This document shows positions 6,415 to 7,040 of a stretch of DNA of 7,040 nucleotides, piece by piece (within the stretch, counting starts at the first letter, position 1; every line of letters starts with the position of its first letter). The position numbers were made by a program, and so were the translations under genes. The notes beneath the pieces were generated by a model. It saw only the letters and a program-made list of their open reading frames with translations, searched no databases and was not told where the DNA came from. Source of the stretch: Candidatus Schekmanbacteria bacterium GWA2_38_11 (GTDB lineage Bacteria; Schekmanbacteria; GWA2-38-11). The stretch spans positions 1 to 7,040 of the forward strand of contig MGDB01000059.1 of NCBI GenBank assembly GCA_001790645.1, in the 5' to 3' direction.

Positions 6415-7040
6415 TGTCTAAAAAAGTCATAATTGACTGTGACGCGGGTGTTGATGATGCCCTTGCAATAATCCTTGCTCTAAAATCCCCGGAACTAGAC
6501 GTAAAGGCAATAACGACGGTTTCAGGAAATGTATCTGCAAGCCAGTGTTACAGGAATGTTTTGCGAATAATGGAAATCCTTAACCCGTTCTATCACCCTG
6601 TTCTGGCAAAAGGGAGTGAGAAGCCTCTTTCAGGAAAAGATAACTTTGTCCCCAATATTCATGGTGAAGACGGTCTTGGAGATATTGAGAAGATCCTGAA
6701 TGATGACGGAACAACGCGCTATTCACCTCTCAATGCCTTTGAGATAAGGGGAAATGCTGTCAGTCTTTTCTACGAATTGATTGAAACCTATCCCAATGAA
6801 ATCACGCTGATAGCCACAGGGCCTCTTACAAATGTGGCTATGGCTATAAAAAGTGGAAAAAACAAAATGAGGAAACTCCGTGAGATAGTCTTAATGGGTG
6901 GAGCTTTTAGCACACCGGGAAATGTAACGCCTTTTGCTGAATTTAATATTTTTTGTGACCCGGAAGCTGCAAAGATTGTGTTTAACTCAGGGATACCGGT
7001 TACAGCGGTTGGCCTTGATGTAACGCACAGAGTAGTGCTC
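6414..7040 (+). CDS. Nucleoside hydrolase (inosine-uridine preferring type), 3' end beyond window
   Basis: Nucleoside hydrolases split the N-glycosidic bond of ribonucleosides to give free base and ribose, feeding salvage or catabolism. The visible 209 residues start MSKKVIIDCDAGVDDALAI, with the family's N-terminal Ca2+-binding cluster Asp8, Asp10, Asp14 and Asp15. Further family motifs are TTVSGN (34-39), NIHGEDGLG (81-89), ATGPLTN (134-140), LMGGAF (160-165), EFNIFCDPEAA (176-186) and GLDVTH near 202-207. The later His-Asp pair that completes the active site lies past the window edge, so completeness cannot be judged. The start ATG at 6414 shares its A with the mutS TGA stop (TGATG), and there is only a weak ribosome site, which suggests translational coupling to mutS. 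Base preference (purine or pyrimidine) cannot be assigned from this portion. Confidence 0.93.
   Translation, partial: MSKKVIIDCDAGVDDALAIILALKSPELDVKAITTVSGNVSASQCYRNVLRIMEILNPFYHPVLAKGSEKPLSGKDNFVPNIHGEDGLGDIEKILNDDGTTRYSPLNAFEIRGNAVSLFYELIETYPNEITLIATGPLTNVAMAIKSGKNKMRKLREIVLMGGAFSTPGNVTPFAEFNIFCDPEAAKIVFNSGIPVTAVGLDVTHRVVL

Overview
The window carries bacterial chromosomal housekeeping genes of moderately low GC content, with intergenic spaces unusually rich in inverted repeats. The gene set is lepA, lepB, mutS and a nucleoside hydrolase. A single-TM type I signal peptidase with canonical Ser/Lys boxes, together with this style of intergenic palindrome, suggests a Gram-negative environmental lineage such as Nitrospirota, a deltaproteobacterium-like group or a related candidate phylum. 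That placement is an inference with low confidence. No mobile-element transposase, phage gene, CRISPR array, tRNA or rRNA is visible.

Layout. Positions 70-372 (minus) hold a short HIT-like protein that appears to lack the usual C-terminal tail. Positions 373-632 are an AT-rich divergent spacer with two good sigma70-type promoter candidates pointing away from each other. Positions 633-2426 hold lepA (translation factor EF4). Positions 2427-2583 hold a composite palindromic repeat built on C6/G6 blocks. Positions 2584-3399 hold lepB (signal peptidase I) with an unusual charged N-terminal extension. Positions 3400-3783 contain no gene and are a mosaic of at least five hairpin or repeat units bounded by imperfect inverted repeats. 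Positions 3784-6414 hold mutS. From 6414 to the window end is the first 209 codons of a nucleoside hydrolase whose start codon overlaps the mutS stop codon.

Functional logic. lepA and lepB lie in the same direction, as in many bacteria, linking translation elongation quality control to export of secreted proteins. mutS and the nucleoside hydrolase share a TGATG junction, so they are probably translationally coupled. This joins mismatch repair to nucleoside breakdown or salvage, possibly only as an operon convenience.

No clearly new multi-gene system is present. The parts most worth a second look are the repeat mosaic upstream of mutS, the lepA-lepB composite palindrome, the LepB N-terminal extension and the altered HIT protein.
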